A stretch of DNA of 64,000 nt. Source: Ligula intestinalis (lineage: Eukaryota > Platyhelminthes > Cestoda > Diphyllobothriidea > Diphyllobothriidae). The DNA lies in contig JAYGXS010000003.1 in NCBI GenBank assembly GCA_036362985.1, positions 82,558,368-82,622,367 of the forward strand, given 5' to 3'. Position numbers and translations under genes: made by a program. Below, piece by piece: positions 34,812-45,589 of this stretch (position 1 is the stretch's first letter; each line of letters opens with the position of its first letter). Below the pieces are notes generated by a model that saw only the letters and a list, made by a program, of their open reading frames with translations, was not told where the DNA came from and ran no database searches.

Positions 34812-35211
34812 NNNNNNNNNNNNNNNNNNNNNNNNNNNNNNNNNNNNNNNNNNNNNNNNNNNNNNNNNNNNNNNNNNNNNNNNNNNNNNNNNNNNNNNNN
34901 NNNNNNNNNNNNNNNNNNNNNNNNNNNNNNNNNNNNNNNNNNNNNNNNNNNNNNNNNNNNNNNNNNNNNNNNNNNNNNNNNNNNNNNNNNNNNNNNNNNN
35001 NNNNNNNNNNNNNNNNNNNNNNNNNNNNNNNNNNNNNNNNNNNNNNNNNNNNNNNNNNNNNNNNNNNNNNNNNNNNNNNNNNNNNNNNNNNNNNNNNNNN
35101 NNNNNNNNNNNNNNNNNNNNNNNNNNNNNNNNNNNNNNNNNNNNNNNNNNNNNNNNNNNNNNNNNNNNNNNNNNNNNNNNNNNNNNNNNNNNNNNNNNNN
35201 NNNNNNNNNNN
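34812..35211. other. assembly gap (400 N)
   Basis: A run of exactly 400 N bases. Its position between PLE D and a perfect palindrome suggests the assembler failed on a hairpin or repeat; its true length is unknown. Confidence 0.98.
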
Positions 35212-35314
35212 CTGACGTTTCGATATCCGTCGCGGATTCGTCATCAGAGACATGAGTACCTTTCTGCTACTCATGTCTCTGATGACGAATCCGCGACGGA
35301 TATCGAAACGTCAG
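35212..35314. repeat. perfect palindrome of two divergent hammerhead motifs
   Basis: Left arm 35212-35258 and right arm 35268-35314 are exact reverse complements over 47 bp, separated by 9 bp. Each arm carries CTGATGA, a stem II (GAATCCG with CGGATATC, one bulged A), and GAAACGTC. The left arm begins at the first base after the gap, so its full extent is unknown; it may be real (inverted PLE end) or an assembly artefact. Confidence 0.9.
35213..35256 (-). ncRNA. hammerhead ribozyme-like motif (palindrome, left)
   Basis: Minus-strand mirror of 35271-35317. Core CTGATGA is at 35241-35247 (reversed) and the GAC at 35214-35216 is the complement of the cleavage triplet GTC. The outer side of stem I is cut by the gap. 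Confidence 0.55.
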
Positions 35315-35317
35315 GCG
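35271..35317 (+). ncRNA. hammerhead ribozyme-like motif (palindrome, right)
   Basis: CTGATGA (35279-35285), stem II of about seven pairs with one bulge around a CGA loop, GAAAC (35305-35309), GTC (35310-35312). Bases TGTCT before the core pair with AGGCG after it (including two G-T pairs), giving five bp of stem I. This is the best-paired hammerhead-like motif in the window. Confidence 0.62.
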
Positions 35318-35400
35318 AACAAACATATTGTCCCAGCGATCGAGTCTTCTTCTTCTTCTCATTTGCTCCATCCTCAAGGTCATCCGCGTTTAGGGACGAG
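35315..35400 (+). repeat. PLE terminal repeat tail
   Basis: Cgaacaaacatattgtccc, gcgatcgagtc and a TTC-rich run (35347-35361) match, diverged, the reversed copies at 45420 and 49360, the fragment at 37095, and more weakly the family C tail at 25630. It places the palindrome at a PLE end. PLE D, on the minus strand, would have its 5' inverted arm in this orientation. Confidence 0.55.
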
Positions 35401-36023
35401 CGCTTTCGTTTCCAGGCAACATCAGGCTCACCCAGACATGCTGACCTGACGGACATGTTGGCGTGCCGACTTGACCACCATCCACCCACCCTCCCGGCAG
35501 ATGTGGCAGGATGTCTAGACAATCCTTGGCGGCCAATCTGGACGCGCGCCCATATACGAACCTTCGATTTCGAGGCCACAGAATCTGTAGCAGGTAACCG
35601 GTCCTAGAAGGTGTGAACTGAAATGTGGAAAGTTTTTGTTGACCGGGATAGAGATTATTTAAGTGGGATTGCAATATTTATAACTATGTAAAACAATTTC
35701 ATGATATTTCGAACATTTTAGGATTTCAGCATTTGAATGCAGGCCCTTTCGGCCGCCTGACCTAAAGTGGCTTCTTAAGTAATATTCCTTTTTCTAGTAA
35801 CTGTCCATGTCCGTGTGAATTCAAATATTTTCTGTAGAAAACTTAAGCAGTTATATCCTTTCTCGTACCCTTTTGCTAATCAAGTGAATATTCTTCACTG
35901 AAAAAGCAAAAATTTAAATTTTCAAATTTTCAAAACCATGCAACTCATGCTATATATTTTCTTTTATTTATGCCTATCATTCAGTAAACAGTATATTCCA
36001 GAGCAAGATATTATGATTATAAT
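35401..36023. other. no gene recognised
   Basis: Overlapping minus-strand frames of about 100 codons near 35271-35674 are GC-rich chance frames without domains. The remainder is AT-rich. Confidence 0.4.
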
Positions 36024-36230
36024 AGGCTGCGTGGTAAAAGCAGTTTAAGTAGTGCAGCTCATACACCCCTAGGCCCAGTATTTTGTCCTATGTAAACGGT
36101 AGTTATAGGAGTAATATGGCTGGGGAATTAGGATAGGCCATGAAATATAATTTAATAAGTGCTTTATACATCTTCATTTTATTGTATTTAGAAATGTTGT
36201 TGATTTATAGTTAACGTTTTTCCTCGTCTG
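36024..36230 (-). mobile_element. T element fragment, reversed
   Basis: Begins with agcagtttaagtagtgcagc, then ccctaggcccagtattttgt, and continues with gtatttagaaatgttgttga. This order equals the reverse complement of the right end of T2 (44133 down to about 43940). It is cut off where T3 begins. Confidence 0.55.
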
Positions 36231-36790
36231 TTTAAATGGTGCACCTCATATACCCCTAGTCTCAGGGAAAATAGGATAGTAAGTGAAGGAGATTTGTAGA
36301 AGTAGGTAACAACTGGAAAAAAAAGGTTGTTGAAGGTGTTTTCCACGGCCGCTGGGAGCAAGCTGTACCGAATGTGAATTGTAAGTTAGCGCGCCGCTTT
36401 GCGCCGCGAACTACACTAATCTTATTCCAGCATGGTAAGTTGGACCTCAGGTAAGTTGAAGTAGATGACGTCCTAACTACCATTTCTATTTTTTAGGAAT
36501 TTTAAGAAACCTGCATTTCGATAATCGGGTTTTTCCGTAATACGTTAAACGATAATACAGCTTAGGAAAAGCTTCAGCTATAAATTAACAACATTTCAAT
36601 GGTAAAATGGGAATTTTCGCAGAATTTATAAATACAATAAAATGGGGATGCATTTAGCACTTATTTAAGAATATTTCACGGCCTTTCCTAATTTCCCACC
36701 TATATTACTCCTATAACCACCGTTTCCGCAGGAAAAAATACTGGACCCGGCATATATGAGGTGTACTACTTAAACTACTGTTTGCTGAGA
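36231..36790 (+). mobile_element. T3: inverted-repeat DNA element
   Basis: Parallels T2 through its length: tgcacctcatatacccctag at the left end, gcggccgctgggagca-like text (here acggccgctgggagca), cgccgcgaactacactaat, ataatcgggtttttccg, and on the right aaccaccgtttccgcagg with gaggtgtactacttaaactac. The left terminal repeat is partly deleted after cctagtctcag. Non-coding. Confidence 0.6.
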
Positions 36791-37070
36791 CATTCCCCGA
36801 GCAAGAGTATCAGTCGGGCTGTGTCCGTTATAACTCCGGCGTCTGCGAGCATAATTGGCGCGCAATTATAAAGCCCGCATCCAACAAGGACAAAGAAATC
36901 ATGGCCATTAACGAGTCGCAAGCGAACTGTCAAAACATTACCGCACCAATTAAAACCCCGAGCGGTGGCAACAAGAGCTAGTAATCATAGCACACACGTG
37001 GATGACCGCTATTAACTATAAATCTGTGCATGTATCACATTATTCTATGGCTACCGACGATTAAGTTCTC

Positions 37071-37150
37071 CCGACAGAATCCGAAGCGTCAGACAAATTA
37101 ACTTCTTTTTTCCAGTGATCGCATCTTCTTCTTTTGATCTGCTTCCTGGA
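37071..37150 (+). repeat. PLE terminal repeat fragment
   Basis: Atccgaagcgtcagacaaa, then tccagtgatcgcatcttctt matches the downstream part of the hammerhead-bearing terminal repeats (GAAACGTCAG reads gaagcgtcag here). Core and stem II are lost. Confidence 0.5.
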
Positions 37151-38680
37151 GCTCACATATTCGCTTCAATCGGCAACCATACATTTCTTATCTCAGGCCA
37201 ATAGAAAAATGCAGTATGTAATGAGAGCTGTGTGCCGGTTGGTTGACGCAGCGTCAGACATCCAATAAACCTTGTAGCGTCTAACTCTTTGTTGTTCTTA
37301 AATCACTACAATTATAATGTAGAATCCCAGATTATTGGCATAAGGCAGTGGCAGTGGCCACTGGCGAAGCTAGGGCTGGTGATGAATGCGTCCACTCGGG
37401 CGTAAGAGTGCGTCAGACCGTTGTGTGTTGTGTCAGTGTGAGAGGTCATGATGACAACTGCTTTTACTAGACTGCGAAGTGAGTTTAAGTAGTTTGCTAT
37501 TGCTGTGTTGGATTTTCCTAGGGGGTTGTCACGTTTAGCGCCCCCTCACGAAACGTAGACACGGACTGGCGTTTCCAAGTGGCACTTGGAAAACTTCAAG
37601 TACACGCGCGCGTGAGCGCCTATGTGCAGACGTGTGTAGGTGAATGAATGTCGGTCAAGCGTTTTAAGGCCAGCAAGTCGGTATCAGCGTCTATGATGAA
37701 GCATGACTTTGAGGCAGTGGGCCTTGGAGAGTGAAGTATGGCAGCAGTGTTGGCCATTCGCACAAACCTCCCCTAGTGAATGTCTCGGATACTTTAACAT
37801 ACCAAGTGGGAATCGAAATTTCATCATCACTACCTTACTATAGCAATAACAACACAGCAAAAGTACAATATTCCTTACAGGAAAGGCATACCGCTCGTAC
37901 ACAGAAAACGATCGATCCGTCTAGGGTCCATTTGAAAATCGGGAAACTCTTTTAACACTATATGTACCCTGCGACTAACTAGCTTATTTAAAAATGACGT
38001 GATTAGCTACTACCTGTGTTTTGGGAACCATATTTGCTAACAGTGGTTCTATTAAATACATTATAATCTTTAAGGGTGTCGAAAATTAACGGAAAAATGT
38101 CGATAAAATAACAAGCCATTTTTTACGTTTTGTGGCTTTTGAAGGACACCAAAATAATGTGTATTTTGTGAGGAGGAATTTCAAAGTTCCATGAAAATAT
38201 TGATAACAGTGATTTTTAAGGGAAAATAATGAGGATGGTCGTGCTGACTTTGATGATGCTGATTATGATGCATCGGGTGTTTACTATTACGTCACGTGAG
38301 TGGCATTCACTGAGCTGCCTCGTTTAAAGGACGAAATAAGGGCTGTTCGTTTTCTCTCGGGTTGCTGGAGTCCATAGCATTGGGCTGCAATCAATCCGTG
38401 TCTAGGAGGGACTTTCCACAAAATAAGAAACATTTTACTATGCATATTTAGTTTATATACGGTCGGTAGATAGAAAATCCAAGGAAGGGGCGAGGTCACC
38501 GAGGGTTTGACCCGGACGGTGTGTACCCTTGTACTCAGTAACCCATTTTAATGGGAAATGATCTCGAATTCGGCCTTTGGGGTCAGCAGAGGTAGAATCA
38601 TATTTAAGTTGCCTACTTTAAGAGTTATGAGGTTTCCGATTATAGTTAGGTTTAATTTAAGCGTACGAATTGGACTGAGG
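37151..38680. other. no gene recognised; one small hairpin
   Basis: No supported gene. At 37572-37592 a perfect hairpin with 10-bp arms (tttccaagtg and its complement) and a one-base loop stands out in a GC-richer block (37330-37720) that has no repeat partner here. Confidence 0.4.
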
Positions 38681-38805
38681 TCACTCGCACATAGGCACAT
38701 ACACATCCGTACGCAACTAGTCGCGTTTTTCGAGTGCCACTTTAATGCCCCCTCCTGCTCAGGCAATGCAGCATGGGCTTCTAAAGGTGCCACCTCCCCA
38801 TTTTG
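38681..38805 (+). repeat. R4 repeat unit, 5' part split by LINE
   Basis: Acatccgtacgcaactagtcg, then cgagtgccactttaatgcc, then gcagcatgggcttctaaag match the R4 unit at 42825-42935 (tgcgtacacagtcgtg, gaagtgccgcattgacgcg, gcagcatgtgcttctacag). The unit resumes at 41122 after the LINE. Confidence 0.6.
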
Positions 38806-41115
38806 CTCGAATTGGCCACCGCCGCCGACCGTATCAAGGCCCTGAACCGGCACTTCATTAACTTCAAGTGAGCCAATTGGGCAGCGTTTATGACCGAATG
38901 TGAAGCCGAGAGGGATGGCTTACCGCCTCCCGCCTGTGTCCACACGGCGGAGCGAGCCCTTCGTCGAATACTCCTAACAGCAGCAAGTCACCACATCCAG
39001 AACGCCCGCCTTCCGCTTCTCCGTTCGCACTATCCGCCTGAGGCCTCCAGCCTGGTGCAGGAGAAAAGTGAAATACAAGCGCGTGATGACAATGACCTGC
39101 ACGTCGGCAAACCGAATGGCTGGATCACCAAGACCACCAACGATCGCAAACGCTAACGTTGGCATGAACTAATTTCAGACTGCAATTTCAGCGGCAACGC
39201 AGTTGCCACTTGGAAAATTCTACGCAACCTGACCAAGCCCTGGGCTGATACATCTAACCAGTCTATTAGCTTCGGGGATGGCAACTTTATTTCCAACAAC
39301 GGTAAGATCGTGGGGATGAACAAGCTGTTCTCGCCCACTTGGTGCCAGTCTCAAAATCCAGCGCTCCCTTCTTCGTCTCCGCCATAAAGCTCCGCCCCCA
39401 GACATTTCCTTGTCGGCCGATGAAATCCTCACCGCGTCAAGAAAACGAGAGCCACGAAAACCTTAGGACCAGATTGTCTGGCGTCTATCCATGTGCACCA
39501 CATCGGACCAAAGGTGGCGGCCCACCTTGCTGTCGTCTTCAACGTTTCGCTGGCTAATTCAGTCATCCCCGATTGCTGGCGCCAGTCGATCATCATCCCT
39601 CTGGTCAAAACTGGCAAGAACCCCAGGCTAGTGACCTCTTATCACCCAATTTCCCTCCTCAGTCCATTGGCGAAGATCCTGGAATGGCTCATCCACCCTA
39701 TTCTGACGTCTGCGGCGGAACTGTCTAGTTACCAACATGGTTTCAGGTCGGGTCGTGGGACTACAACGGCGTTTTTCGAGCTCAGCGACGCCCTCCTCGA
39801 GGGCTTCAATCAACAGAAGCCCGCTTCGTGGACCGTACAAGTCTCAATTGAATCTTCACGAGCCTTCGACTGTTTCCGCCACGATCACCTCCTGCAGAAC
39901 TTGATTTCTCTGAACGTCCCGACTGGCCTGGTTCGATGGTTGGCGGCGTACATTCGCGGCCACCTGCGCAAGTGGTATCGTACGCGGGCAAGGTTACGTT
40001 CTTCTGCCGGCACTATCACATCGATCAGGCTGCACAGCTCCTAACGGAGTTCATGCCTGATGTCGAAAACTTCTTCACTCAGCGCGGAATGACGATATCG
40101 GCAGCCAAGTCATCCATAACTGTTTTAACGCTGGATCCGAAGGAGTTTAATCGTCACACGGCCATCACCGTCAACGGTGCGTCCTTACCGCTCGTCCGCA
40201 AGCCCAAGCTCCTTGGCATGCGTTTCGATCCGCTTTTTACGTTCGCAGAGTATGCCAGGGAGGCCGCAGGCAAAGGGAGCTGCTGCACCAAGGTTTTCAA
40301 GGCTCTCGCGGGCACATCCTTGGGCTGCTCGAAAGAGATTCTGACGACCACATTCAAGGCGCTGGCCAAGCCGCATCTCACCTATGCGGCACCGACCTAA
40401 TCTCCTACAATCAGCTCTTCCAGCCTCCGCCGCCTTCAGTCAGCACAGAACGGTGACCTCCGCACGATCATGGGCTGCTATACAATGTCGCCCATCGATC
40501 ACCTTCATGCGAAGGTTTCTGTCCTGCCGGTCGCCCATCACAACACACTCCTAAGCCAGCAGTTTTGGTGGGCTTGTTCGCAACCCAGCCATCCCAACCA
40601 TCACCATTGCAACGTTCCTGTGCCCAGCCGCAACGTCTGGCCGTCTATTCGAGCTCTCCACAAGGAAGCTGGTGCCTCGTCTCTCTCGGATCTACCCATT
40701 GATAGCTCTGCAACCAAGACAGGCTTCCAGCGTCCGTACCAGAGAGCCGTTGTCGAGGAAAAATGAGGTTTACGTCCCCCGGTCCCTTTTAGTGGCTCTC
40801 CACCTCCGATCGGGGCCTCAGAACAACATCTTCCGAGGGTCACTTGCTCTACTCTGGCTCAACTACGCAGTGGTTACTCAATGGTCCTCTGCCAGTATCA
40901 ACATTAGCTTGACATGCCACACCCGTCTGCTGTCCCGACTGCGACGCTTGTCTGCATGACTGTCAGCATTTGTCCGCCTGCAGTTCCCGGCCAGGCACCC
41001 ACCTCACTCCCGCAGATCTTTGGTTCAGGCCAATCAAGTTCTCGGATGTTCTCTGTCTCCCAACTACTCCCAGTTTGGATTTCGGTGGGAATTCGTCATC
41101 CAACAATGGGCTATG
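38806..41115 (+). mobile_element. jockey-like LINE, 5'-truncated and internally deleted
   Basis: A non-LTR retrotransposon fragment with RT, no endonuclease domain left, and a C-terminal Cys/His region. It sits inside an R4 unit. The R4 text aaaggtgccacctccccatt (38783-38802) before it and acaggcgctatccacttt (41124-41141) after it both correspond to the same R4 consensus stretch, as expected for a target-site duplication of about 18-20 bp. The 3' end has a short tgatacatacaca tail. Confidence 0.75.
38890..41115 (+). pseudogene. LINE reverse transcriptase (jockey-like), degraded
   Basis: Readable pieces in order: an N-terminal linker ending NGWITKTTNDRKR, stop, RWHELISDCNFSG, TWKILRNLTKPW, PPPDISLSADEILTA (shifted frame), LGPDCLASIHVHHIGPKV, SVIPDCWRQSIIIPLVKTGK, YHPISLLSPLAKILEWL, QHGFRSGRGTTTAFFEL, motif A VSIESSRAFDCFRHDHLL (E at the usual aspartate), WLAAYIRG. 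A junction near 39970 then jumps to VVSYAGKVTFFCRH, where relatives have YADD. Motif B (GxPQG) is deleted. It continues with GMTISAAKSSIT, HLTYAAPT, stop, LRRLQSAQNG and a terminal CDACLHDCQHLSACSSRP, HLTPADLWFRP. It is dead beyond doubt. Confidence 0.8.
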
Positions 41116-43240
41116 ATACATACACAGGCGCTATCCACTTTGGGCAATGCAGCACACCAATAGCAAGCCACTCGAACTCGATCCACTATAATTTAAAAGC
41201 AAATGTCATCAAAAAACTCAAACAACGTTCTGAGGCTCAATCAGACACACTCTCGGGCACGACTGGGTGCAGTCAGCCCGGTCCAGGCTTCGTTAGCGGC
41301 CACTGCTGTCCGAGAGAGCAATGCAGAATTGTGTACACAAAAAATCCCCGCCACTGGTGACTTTTTGCCGCGGTCCTCAACGTTATGTGTCTTCACAGGC
41401 GGCTGTTCCACTCGCTGACCTGAAGGCCACTTGACCGATATTAAGTCACTCACACATGTGCTCCACACCCGCGTAAATACGCAGGTTTCTCAAGCGCCAA
41501 TCGAACACGCCAAGCCGCTGCCACGTAGTAGAGGGCCTTTGCAGGCGACATCCCCTCGGGCAAGTGCAACACACCAATAACAGGACACCCGAACCTGCTC
41601 CACAATCCTACTTAACCAGCTGCAACCACTCTCGCAGGCCTGACTGGATGCAGTCAGCAGTAGCCCTGGCTTCGCTAGTGGCCTCTGCTGCCTGAGACTG
41701 CAATTGGGAGTTCTGCACACCATAAACCACGCCTTCAGGTGCCGTCTGTTTTTTACTGTCAACCTAGGGATTTGGTCTGATGATTATAGTGCTCTAGGCA
41801 CCACCACGACTTAGACCGTTACAAACGTCATGGTTCCTCGCAGGCGGCTGTTTACCTACTCGCTGACTGGAAGACCATATAAACGACATACCATTCGTAC
41901 ACAAACGTGCGCACACAAACGTGCGTGTAGTGGGTCGTGCCTGGTCGACTAGCTCGCGTCGAAGTGCAATTTCCCAAATGCTCACTGACGCGGTTTTTGA
42001 CGTCTCCATCAGCCAGTCACAGTTCCCGCATCTACGCGGTTTGAGCCAAGCGACGAATAGCAAGCTTGCACGCGTTCCCGATGCAAGCTACTGCTTTGCC
42101 CCCAAGCCGACCGTCCCAATGGACGCGCTCTCTCTATCTTCTGGCCGGATTGCTGCTAATACCTCACTTGGACTGCGGCTGGCTCTCCTGCCGGCTGTAG
42201 GCTCGCCAAGTCAGACTTTCTCCATCTATTCTCCACTCCTTTGTGTGCACAAAACACTCTTTCCCCTACTCTGGCCTTCGCCCACTTATCTTCTGCACTA
42301 CGTAGCCATGGTCTGAAAATCACAGTTGCTGGGTTTAACTCACTTAACCCCCTGCTATATTGGTTACATTCCGACGTGAGATGAACACTCAACTTCTGAA
42401 TGGCCTGCCAGCCCTGCGTATTTGCTGACTTCTCGACCTGTCCCAGCGTATTCCCTTTGCATTTGGCGATTAACGGGCGTGTCCCTGCGTATTTGGTGAT
42501 TGGCATTCGCGACTTAGATCCCTACGACATGTGACACGTCGGACACGACTGGACGCAATCATCACCAGTCCTGACTCGGCCACTTGTAACTGCTGGCTGA
42601 GAGACAGTAGCTGCGGGTTCTGTGAACAATAGAGGCCTTATTCTGGTGCCTCTTCTGCTTTTACCTTCAACCTGGGGATTTGGCCTGATGATTGTAGTGC
42701 TCTAGGCATAACCACGACTTAGACCGCTACAAACGTCATATTTCTTCGCAGGTGGCTGTTTGTCTACTCGCTGACCTGAAGGCCATATGAACGACATACC
42801 ATTCGTACACAAACGCACGCACACAGGTGCGTACACAGTCGTGCCCAAGCAGTCGCGTTTACTGAAGTGCCGCATTGACGCGTCCCCCCACCATCTATGA
42901 ATGCAGCATGTGCTTCTACAGGCGACACCCCATTTGGGCAATGCAACACACCAATAGCAACCTCCCCCCCCCCCGCGAACTTGATCCACAACAATTTAAA
43001 AGCAGATACCATAATCTCAAAGAACAATATGACACACAATCAGACATACTCTTGGGAACGACGGGGAGCAGTCACCATCGGCCCGGACTTCGTCAGTGGC
43101 CACCTCTGCCTGAGGCAGCAGTGCAGGATTATCTACACAATAAATCCCTTCCAATGGTGGCCTTTACTTTTAACCTACAACTTGTAAATCGACCTGATGA
43201 TTTTAGTGTCCATAGCGCAACCACTAATTAGTCCCCTGAT
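41116..43240 (+). repeat. R4 tandem repeat array (~0.5-kb unit)
   Basis: At least three to four diverged units. The phrase ctgatgattatagtgctcta at 41777 recurs at 42685 and, shortened, at 43194; the last interval is about 508 bp, while the first is longer because R3-like DNA (about 42000-42360) interrupts it. Shared blocks include gcaacacaccaatagcaa, aatttaaaagcag and ggcggctgtt...ctcgctgac. No conserved reading frame spans units. Each better unit contains a hammerhead-like core. Confidence 0.65.
42090..42360 (-). repeat. R3 repeat fragment inside R4 array
   Basis: Tgtgtgcacaaaacactctt, tactctggccttcgcccac, and gaaaatcacagttgctggg parallel the R3 copies at 45960-46080 and 53790-53900. It explains the longer spacing between the second and third R4 units. 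Confidence 0.5.
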
Positions 43241-43409
43241 TCATTCTGCGTAGACAAATTGCCTGTGACACACGTAGGTGGGCTTTTTAGTTCTGTCAGT
43301 CACTGCGGTCGTTTCCACCCCAGTCTTGTTGATGCTGTCATAAAGTTGGGCTCAGGTGTGTGTGACAAGGAGTGAATGTGGTTGATATCATAATGTAGAC
43401 GCACTTCAC
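43241..43409. other. unassigned spacer
   Basis: Short stretch between R4 and R3 with no recognised feature. Confidence 0.4.
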
Positions 43410-44410
43410 GGTCCTGTAGTGAGCGTTAGCGCAACTGGGAGAACTGGGAGATCGATGATTCATCACGCCAAGGCTGCAGTCACGCTGACTGCCGCACTCT
43501 GTCTGGCGCGACCAACTAACACGTTCAGTCTGTGCTACGCCCAAGCCAATGCCTTACTTCGGGCGGTCAGCAAACGTGGCTCTTGTAGCCCCACTCATAT
43601 ACCCCTAGTCCCAGCATTTTGTCCTGCAAAAACAGTGGTTGTAGAATTTTGTGGGGTGGGGAAATAGGATAGGCGGCGAAGGAAATTTTAAGGAGTAAGT
43701 ATAAAGTGAAAAAATGTAGTCGAAGTTGTTTCATGCGGCCGCTGGGAGCAGGTTGTTCTGCATTAAATTGAAGGTGTGTGCGAGGCTTCGCGCCGCAAAC
43801 TATACTAATCTTATTCCAGAACAGTAAGTTGGACCACAAGTAATTTTAAGTAGACGACCTCCTAACCACTATTTTAATTTTTCGGGAAATTCAATAAACC
43901 TGCAATTTGATAATCGGGTTTTTCCGCAATAAGTTAAATGCTAAGACAGATTAGAAAAATTTACAGATATAAATCAACAACACTTTTAAATACAGTAAAA
44001 AAATGCATTTAGCATTTATGTTCCACTGCGTGTCCTGATTCCCCGCCCGTAAAACCTGATAACCACCGTTTTCATAGGAAAACATGCAGGTTGTAGGGAT
44101 TAATGAGTTGGGCTACATAAGCTACTGTTGCCAGGCCGTCTAACCAATGACCTTCAGGCTGCAGTCAACGGTGGCCGCTCGAATGTCTGCCCCCGGGTAT
44201 CACTCCGGACCTAGCCCACCTCACAGCTAGACATGCGTCCCGGCAGTGCAGACTTCGTCCGCACCATTTTTTTTTCCGTCTGTACAAAAAACACTGTTCC
44301 TACTAATCTGGCCTTCTCAAAACTATTCTCTCCTCCAAAGGAACCTGACATGAAAGATCGCAGCCGTCAGGGTTAACTCTACTAGCCTTAACACTCCACG
44401 ATAGTCACTC
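43410..44410 (-). repeat. R3 repeat, interrupted by T2
   Basis: The left part (cacgccaaggctgcagtcacgctgactgcc near 43466) matches 53534, and the right part (aaccaatgaccttcagg, ggtggccgctcgaatg, gtctgtacaaaaaacactg) matches 53650-53820. The break between them is filled by T2. The R3 text is continuous in the 53.5-kb copy, giving the empty-site reference. Confidence 0.65.
43569..44133 (+). mobile_element. T2: inverted-repeat DNA element, best copy
   Basis: Ends agcaaacgtggctcttgtagcc and, reversed, tggcaacagtagcttatgtag. Terminal inverted repeats run about 75 bp, with caaaaacagtggttg and aaccaccgttttcat facing each other. Flanks ggcggtc (43562-43568) and ggccgtc (44134-44140) look like a 7-8 bp duplication with one mismatch, in keeping with hAT-type insertion. 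At 565 bp with no transposase, it is a MITE-like element. Confidence 0.65.
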
Positions 44411-44539
44411 GCAAGCGTACCCTACTGTGGGGCACATTGTGGTCATCGGCGAAAGCGGCGTCTGAACTGTCACTTGCAGGCTATTGAAAACCTTATGGAC
44501 AGAAAAGTGGCATTAAATTATGGCATTTGGTTCTTCAAT

Positions 44540-45300
44540 CGTTCTTCCTTAGCGTAAGGTGGCAAATGATGAGGCTCCCAGGACGCAAGCTGCAGATAAC
44601 AGTGCACAACGCGAATTTACTCTATTAGCGAGATATATCCGGGGAAAAATATCCCACGATCTTGAAAATACCTTTCACAGACAACAGAATGTGAACCGCA
44701 GATTCATAGGCAGAATTCTGAATTCATTAATTTTCCAAACCTGGAGGAAAGTGTCCGGTGAATCTGGTGGAAAATACTTCCTCTGGGGAAAGAGAACCCA
44801 GCTGTTGTGATCTCTTTGATCCTCGTTGGTAGGCATTCTGGGGCGCTAAATCTGTCTCGCTATACAGTGGTCAGCGTGAATGCGAAGTTAAAACGTCAAG
44901 TTCCTACTTTGTCCAGCAAGAGCCCTTCAGGCGGAAAAAGTAGTCCTTTAAGTCACCACGTTTTCTTGAAGTGTGAGTATATCGGTATGCTTAATTTAAA
45001 GTTCTCGTAATTTTGGGTTTCTTAGATTTTAAAAAAGGCATTGCATATTTTATCCAACCAATTATGCCCATGAGTCAGTGATTTCAACTACTTTCGTAAG
45101 TAAAAATTACGTATTTTTACCACCAGCCTAACATAACACCCAAAATAAACCACCTTCAGAATCTTCACGAAGTAGATTTGCTGTCAAAATTATTAACCAA
45201 CGTCGATTGGAATTTTCAGTTCTTTAGTAGGACCGGGTAATAATTAATTTAAACTGAAACTATTTCTATGTTTATAGGTTATTTTATATCATAACTTCTT
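44540..45300 (-). repeat. diverged PLE-associated repeat, copy 1
   Basis: Shares ordered but diverged text with 48760-49200 (for example gatcctcgttggtaggcattctgg against gctcctcatcgttagaaatgcttgg, and cccatgagtcagtgatttcaactactttc against cccatggctgaatgcattgaactactttc). Both copies lie next to a reversed PLE terminal repeat, so they are probably part of the same old element. Confidence 0.5.
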
Positions 45301-45545
45301 GGAATCTATTTAGATTTTTGGTAAGAGTTATTTGTGTGGCCGTCTTATTAAGACGAAGGAAACTGCGTCTTTGTGCCAAATTCCCATAAAATGAAGTTTA
45401 GGATTAAGGTGAAGAGAAGAAGAAGATGCGATCGGTGGAACAAGAGTTTTATTCGGATTACGTTCTGAAGTTCTTTTTTGAGCCATCATCAGAGACAATA
45501 AGGGAAAAGGGTTATTCATGCACGGACATAAGTAGTATTTATAAG
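45301..45545 (-). repeat. reversed PLE terminal repeat with decayed hammerhead
   Basis: On the minus strand: TGTCT, CTGATGA (45486-45492 reversed), TGG, then a decayed stem II and GAACTTCAG where relatives have GAAACTTCAG, and then ccgatcgcatcttcttctt. It matches the copy at 49170-49440. The core is broken. Confidence 0.55.
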
Positions 45546-45589
45546 GTACAGTTACTGTGCTGCTGCAACTTTATGCCTTTTAAAACCTC

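Noticed and set aside
35271..35674. Minus-strand ~100-codon frames near the palindrome
   Set aside because: GC-rich chance frames across a PLE terminal repeat; no domain and no conservation in other terminal repeat copies.
37572..37592. Transcription terminator or regulatory hairpin
   Set aside because: A single short palindrome in eukaryotic-type repeat DNA with no adjacent gene; no functional context.
38548..38853. Overlapping ~100-codon frames on both strands as genes
   Set aside because: They span an R4 fragment and the LINE junction and lack any recognisable domain.
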